From positions 1-11,300 of the forward strand of contig JALNQF010000910.1 in the NCBI GenBank assembly GCA_028456385.1: a stretch of DNA of 11,300 bases, given 5' to 3'. The stretch's first letter is position 1, and every line of letters starts with the position of its first letter. This DNA comes from Ophiosphaerella korrae. Its lineage: Eukaryota > Ascomycota > Dothideomycetes > Pleosporales > Phaeosphaeriaceae. The notes under the pieces were generated by a model, which was not told the DNA's origin, searched no databases, and saw nothing but the letters and a program-made list of their open reading frames with translations. Positions 7,331 to 11,300 of this stretch are shown here, piece by piece. The position numbers were made by a program, and so were the translations under genes.

Positions 7331-7780
7331 TTAAGTTTGTTCGTCAGAAGGTAGAACTGCCGATTCTAGGTCGACCAGGTATTCCTCAAAGAATTGGTCC
7401 ATGAGTTCGGCACTGGGTCCATTGCCGCCTTGGTCCCAAGCGTTCAGATGGAATGGGTTGGCGAGAAAGTCATCCGAAGGACGAGAATGCAGCTTGTCTG
7501 ATGATTGCGATGACTGAGAACGCTCTGCCGCAGTCTTACTCGGTGGTGCAATACCGACATCTTCCACGCTTTCTTATGAGTTGCAGGCAACCACATTTGG
7601 CTCATCGCAGACGGTATGAAGTTGGTCGTTCGAAAACCCGCTGTCGCTTTCGCTCGTAGATTGCCTGGTTGACTGCTTCTTGAACGATACCCATTGCACG
7701 AGCGGTCTCCATGAACACATTCAATTGGGAATTGAGCTCCGAATATTGAGGATCGTTTGGAACTTTCCTGAAGAAACTTC
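7331..7780 (-). pseudogene. Decayed C-terminal fragment of a possible fungal transcription factor
   Basis: Reading minus from about 7780, one frame gives a helical segment (DPQYSELNSQLNVFMETA, then MGIVQEAVNQA) and a basic stretch (YERKRQRVFERP). Near 7595 the frame must shift by one base to continue as DEPNVVACNS. A TAA follows, then the same frame runs on as an acidic Ser/Asp/Glu-rich tail (7567-7331) with LMDQFFEEYLVDLE near its end and a TGA/TAA-type stop at 7331. A helical region followed by an acidic tail resembles the C-terminal end of Zn2Cys6-type regulators with a fungal-specific middle domain. The zinc cluster itself is not present, so the assignment is weak. With one frameshift and one internal stop and no 5' part, it is a pseudogene or relic. 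A possible intron (GTAAGC donor on the minus strand near 7857) lies further upstream but I cannot extend the gene through it. Confidence 0.4.
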
Positions 7781-7937
7781 ACCACTACTGTTGTCTACTC
7801 TGCTCGCCCACCTCCCACATCTGATTAGTTTGTTGGCGGACGACTACGATGCTTACCAAGGGATAAACTAACAGAGCGAGTTCGGTAGGGATGCGCTAGG
7901 GAAGAGGATTCCATATATCTCCTTGCATTACTCCTCT

Positions 7938-8273
7938 TCATTCGGATTCCCTTTGCTCGTCGGCCGTCTCTGTTTCAGCTCCTGTTTCTTTGCATCGGTA
8001 AATGTTGTGGCTTCGTTCATTATCGGTGGAGGCATCAATCTGCATATACCCTCGCTCCTCAGGTGAGAGTTCACCTCGTTCTGGTCTGGGAAAGTAGCAT
8101 AACAGCGAGGACATGAGACCGGAGGTGCGTGAGCCCGGTATAGATGCTCTCTGATCGAGGTTCGCTATGTCAGTTATTTGTTTAGCGTGGTTGAAGTTTT
8201 GCATACTTAATTCTATGTACATTTGTGTATCCTTCGCCAATGCAAGGCCTTGCCTTGGCCCCTTCGTCACCAT
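7938..8273 (-). CDS. Unrecognised 111-codon open frame
   Basis: ATG at 8273, stop at 7938. The product is hydrophilic and acidic towards the end (ETGAETETADEQRESE). It has no signal peptide, membrane helix or recognisable motif. It lies on the same strand as and upstream of the transcription-factor-like fragment, so it could be a further exon of that decayed gene, but no shared domain pattern supports this. I cannot assign a function, and it may be a chance frame. Confidence 0.2.
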   Translation of the reverse strand: MVTKGPRQGLALAKDTQMYIELSMQNFNHAKQITDIANLDQRASIPGSRTSGLMSSLLCYFPRPERGELSPEERGYMQIDASTDNERSHNIYRCKETGAETETADEQRESE

Positions 8274-8311
8274 GCACGTTGTAGTATGGACAGAGAAATC
8301 TTAGATTCGAA

Positions 8312-8427
8312 GCGGGTGTCGTTCCGGGTGTTGAGCTGGTCAGATATCAGATCGGATATAGAGCCAATCAGTCAGTTTGAGAGCGGTGATCTGACTCTAA
8401 TCTAACTGATTAATTGCTATCTGATTA
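8312..8427. repeat. Probable hAT terminal/subterminal region with TCAGAT / ATCTGA motifs
   Basis: Downstream of the hAT coding end (minus strand), TCAGAT occurs at 8340-8345 and 8347-8352, and the inverted form ATCTGA at 8389-8394 and 8419-8424. A CGGGTGTC...CCGGGTG pair at 8313-8330 resembles the CGGGT-rich ends of hAT elements. Short inverted repeats near the ends are usual hAT transposase-binding sites. The exact terminus and an 8-bp target duplication were not identified. Confidence 0.35.
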
Positions 8428-8829
8428 CTAACGTTTGCAGTCGTACTTGCTTAGATAAGCCTGCATAGCTACAATATCGTCTATTGTATGCCCACCTGCT
8501 AGTGTTTTAAGCTCTATTTGACGCCAGCTCTTCAAGCACTGCGGCGCGTTAATCAACTCAGGCTTCATCCGCAGCCGTCGCATGTCTAACATGTTGCCAA
8601 GCTCACTGAACGTGCGCCCGCAATTAGTAGCTAATGCTAGAATTAATAGCACGTTGATAGCAAACTTGCTGAGCGATGGGTACTGTCGCGACTGTAATTG
8701 CCAGTACTTAAGCGGGTTGTATGCCATAGGGTCGACCCCCGCGATAGCTAGCAAACGTTCGACAGCTTTTGTCTTTTCGTCAGCGCACAATCGATCTAAT
8801 CCGATTAAATTTGAACGCCGCACTGTCAA
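8428..8829 (-). pseudogene. hAT transposase C-terminal fragment (dimerisation domain)
   Basis: A 133-codon frame without ATG follows an in-frame TGA (8830-8832) and stops at 8428. Residues about 38-100 carry the hAT C-terminal dimerisation signature: NPLKYWQLQSRQYPSLSKFA, then NCGRTFSELGNMLDMRRLRM, then CLKSW. In fungal relatives this follows several hundred residues of zinc finger and split catalytic domain, none of which is visible upstream, where sequence character changes abruptly near 8830. The usual A-x-x-C-E-R-x-F-S pattern is A-T-N-C-G-R-T-F-S here, with Glu replaced by Gly. The fragment is inactive. Confidence 0.85.
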
Positions 8830-9250
8830 TCAACACTGCTGTCCTCTGCCATAGGTGGGCTTCCACTACGCTCGCTCTCCGACTGTCCCTCCATTGGCTG
8901 TTGCTGGTTGAGTATACAGCACACCAGCAACAGCCCAGCGAGGCGCTGGAGGCTGTGCGGGACTGTGCTTGCCAATGCACGCCCGGCCAATGGACGGGCC
9001 GCTCGTGCCGCGCACCCCTCATCAACACATGCAGCTGTGACCACTGGACGTCTACACCCAGCATGCAAATCGACAGCTGCTTGCTGACAGTGGGCAGCCG
9101 GGTGCTGGGCAAGCCACAAGGCTGGGCAGCAGCAAACGCTGCCGCCAGGCTGCTAGAGTGCTAGACCACCACTTAACATACATTCTTGTTCTCTCTACAA
9201 GGAGTCCCCTACAATAACCCCTCCTCGTTTTCACCTCGTAACAGCTGTAG
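8830..9250. promoter_or_regulatory. GC-rich upstream region of the NLR gene; start codon or first exon unresolved
   Basis: Open frames exist here on both strands, but none shows a family pattern and they contradict each other. The segment ends in a pyrimidine-rich tract with TCGTAAC (a branch-like motif near 9237) and CTGTAG at 9245-9250, which reads well as a 3' splice site directly before the NLR coding frame. A short first exon with the ATG should therefore lie upstream. One option is the ATG at 9064, but no donor is convincing. A hairpin at 8896-8935 is listed separately. Confidence 0.35.
8896..8935. repeat. Perfect 13-bp inverted repeat, 14-nt loop
   Basis: GGCTGTTGCTGGT (8896-8908) is the exact reverse complement of ACCAGCAACAGCC (8923-8935). 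It lies between the hAT fragment and the NLR gene. It could be a transposon end, a transcribed hairpin in the NLR 5' region, or a factor-binding palindrome. Confidence 0.65.
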
Positions 9251-11300
9251 ATACCGCGCCAGCTGCGCCGCGACGAGTACACGGTGGGATGGGTGTGCGC
9301 CCTGCCGGTCGAGCTGGCAGCTGCGCAGGAGATGCTCGACGAAGAGCACGAAACACCTCAATCCGACGCCCACGACACAAACATCTACACGTGCGGACGA
9401 GTCGGCGAACACAACGTTGTAATCGCTTGTCTGCCAGAAGGGCAAATGGGTACAAGCTCAGCTGCAGCCGTCGCCATTCAGATGAAGTTGGCGTTCACGT
9501 CCACTCGGTTCGGTCTGATGGTGGGCATTGGAGGAGGCGTTCCCAGCGAGGAAGCAGACATTAGGCTTGGGGACGTGGTAGTCAGCAAGCCGCATAGGGT
9601 GCATGGTGGAGTGGTGCAGTACGATTTTGGGAAGGCTACTCCGAGCGGGTTTGAGCGCACAGGATTCCTCAACACTCCGCCAACAGTTCTACTCAACGCC
9701 GTCGCAAACCTGCGGGCGAAACATATGAGAGGGAAGCGTAGACTGTCTGAGTATCTCTCCAAGCTTGATAGCCTACCAGACTTTACGCGAGAAGCTGCCG
9801 GCTCGGATACTCTCTTCGACATGACGTACGACCACAAGGGAGGAGCAACGTGTAAGCAGTGCGACAAAAGCTACTTAGTAGCTCGGGGGCCGCGAAGGCA
9901 AGAAGTGGTAGTGCACTATGGCACGATCGCGTCGGGTAACCAGGTGATGAGGAGCGCAGCCGAACGAGACAAAGTCAGCGCAGAGCTCGGCGGCGTGCTC
10001 TGCTTTGAGATGGAAGCTGCCGGCTTGATGAACAGCTTCCCCTGTCTCGTCATCCGCGGCATCTGCGACTACGCCGACTCGCATAAGAACAAGGCATGGC
10101 AGCCGTACGCAGCGGGGACGGCGGCGGCGTGCGCAAAGGAAGTGTTGTCGGTGATCCCGCCAGCTGAGGTGGCAAAGACGCACACAGTAGACGAAGCTAT
10201 TCGAGAGACAAGCGGTTAGTGTAGCAGTAGTCCTTTGTTTAGATGTTTATTGGCGCTGATGCTGCGGCAGGCCGTGTAGCTAAACCGGCCTACTACCTTC
10301 GCTTCCCTAAGAATAGATATTTTGTCGGACGACGAGATGAGCTCCACATGCTGCAGCAGAGGCTGATGGTAGACCAAGACTGCCAAAGGCTGTCCATTAT
10401 AGGGCTTGGTGGGACGGGCAAGACACAGGTAGCGCTGCAGTTTGCATACACCGTAAAAGAGGCGTGGCCAGAGTACTCAATCTTCTGGGTCCCTGCACTG
10501 AGCATGGAGAGCTTCGAGCAGGCCTGTGTAAATATTGCACAAGCGCTGCGCATACCGCAGGCAGCCGGCGGAGAAGAGGACGTGAAGGGACTAGTACAGC
10601 AGCACTTGAGTTCAAGCCAAGCAGGGCAGTGGTTATTGGTGGTTGACAACGCTGATGATCCTGATATTTTTTTCGGAGATGGGCAGTCGAACGGCATCGT
10701 CGACTATCTGCCAGAGAGCGAGACAGGCGTGGTCGTGTACACCACACGCACTCCGGAAATAGCTGAACTAACACGCGGCGATGTTATAGAGCTCGGGGCA
10801 ATGGACCAACAGGATGCAGCCGACTTCCTTACAAAGTCGCTAACGAGAAAAGGACTTCTTCGCAACGATGCAACGACAACCAAGTTGCTAGACGAGTTAA
10901 CTTACCTGCCACTAGCCATCGCACAGGCTGCTGCGTACCTGAACAGAAATCGCATGTCCGTCGCAAAGTATTTGCAGCTGCTCCACAGCACGGAGCAGGA
11001 CATTGTTGCTTTGATGAGCAGAGAGTTCCGCGATAACACGCGGTATAAGGAGTCCGCAAACGCAGTAGCCACGACGTGGGTCGTGTCGTTCAGCCAGATC
11101 CGCGAGCGCGATGCGGCAGCAGCTAAACTGCTAGCATTCATATCGTGCGTAGAATCGAAGGCAATACCACGATCGCTGTTGCCGAGGGTGCAGCCAGAGG
11201 GGCGAATAGAGGAGGCCATCGGCACGCTCTGTGGGTACTCTTTCCTAGCAAGACGGGGTGACAACAATAAAGACCACAGCGGGAAGGACGGTATGTTGGA
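9251..11300 (+). CDS. PNP-NB-ARC NLR (STAND NTPase with N-terminal nucleoside phosphorylase-like domain), 3' end outside window
   Basis: Exon 9251-10214, intron 10215-10270 (GTTAGT...GGCAG, 56 bp), exon 10271 to the window end, 664 codons seen. Residues about 8-300 form a nucleoside phosphorylase / MTA-SAH nucleosidase-type domain: YTVGWVCALPVELAAAQ near the start, GIGGGVP (92-98), ASGNQVM (227-233), FEMEAAGL (252-259) and VIRGICDYADSHKNKAWQ (267-284). The Glu-Met-Glu and the Asp of CDY (codon 10067-10069) sit where bacterial MTA/SAH nucleosidase has its ribose-binding and catalytic residues. A CxxC pair (C201, C204) marks a loop usual in fungal members. After a linker comes NB-ARC: YFVGRRDEL (338-346), Walker A GLGGTGKT (366-373), Walker B LLVVDNADD (443-451), the VVVYTTRT Arg motif (475-482), YLPLA (533-537), and a following helical region with LLAFISCVESKAIPRSLLP. 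Repeats such as TPR usually follow. The frame is uninterrupted after splicing, which suggests a functional gene. The only flaw is the missing ATG: TAG lies at 9248-9250 and is probably the end of an upstream intron. The inferred role is an intracellular sensor in non-self recognition, with the N-terminal domain as nucleotide-acting effector. Confidence 0.92.

Noticed and set aside
8769..9164. 131-codon plus-strand frame and overlapping minus-strand frames (8780-9119)
   Set aside because: Several mutually exclusive open frames in GC-rich DNA, none with a domain. The plus frame starts antisense inside the hAT fragment.
9284..9286. GTG as start of the NLR
   Set aside because: Non-ATG starts are not expected for fungal nuclear genes, and the conserved N-terminal motif extends upstream of it.
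9478..9867. Minus-strand open frames inside the NLR (also 9875-10183, 10293-10774, 10829-11267)
   Set aside because: Shadows of the well-supported plus-strand NLR coding sequence.
10219..10270. TAG after the nucleosidase domain read as the end of the gene
   Set aside because: A 56-bp GT...AG intron begins at 10215 and its removal joins the frame directly to a complete NB-ARC domain.

Overview
The window reads as filamentous ascomycete nuclear DNA (Pezizomycotina; Pleosporales-like by general resemblance, which is inference). The evidence is eukaryotic gene structure: introns of 48-67 bp with GT...AG ends and CTGAC/CTGAT-type branch motifs, plus families typical of these fungi: a PTH11/SAT4-like rhodopsin-domain membrane protein, a small secreted protein, fungal pogo and hAT transposons, and a PNP-NB-ARC NLR. 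No tRNA, rRNA, CRISPR array or bacterial operon structure is visible.

Layout. Positions 1-720 hold no gene I recognise, only short palindromes. A coding-like frame without an ATG (about 721-1230) runs into a truncated pogo transposase (minus strand, about 1230-1635). Positions 1640-2450 are intergenic. Two apparently intact spliced genes then face each other. One is a 384-residue, seven-helix rhodopsin-domain protein with six introns (2453-3938, plus). The other is a 187-residue secreted, possibly cupin-like protein with one intron (4728-4099, minus), which has a 7-bp tandem repeat and a TATA-like box upstream.

From about 4880 to 9250 the window is mostly transposon debris and decayed genes. 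It holds a complete 1,122-bp non-autonomous pogo element with perfect 48-bp inverted repeats (5542-6663), a probable solo LTR of 444 bp (6750-7193), a broken C-terminal fragment of a possible transcription factor (about 7331-7780, minus), and the C-terminal dimerisation region of a hAT transposase (8428-8829, minus). A strong hairpin lies at 8896-8935.

The right end is the start of a large NLR gene (9251 to beyond 11300, plus). It has an N-terminal nucleoside phosphorylase/MTA-SAH nucleosidase-like domain, one 56-bp intron, then a complete P-loop NB-ARC domain. C-terminal repeats, if present, lie outside the window. This is the most interesting locus: a STAND-type sensor or self-recognition gene whose N-terminal domain keeps the residues expected of an active nucleosidase, next to a transposon-rich tract. 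The true start codon of the NLR is unresolved. No functional link between the NLR and the two intact genes on the left can be shown from sequence.
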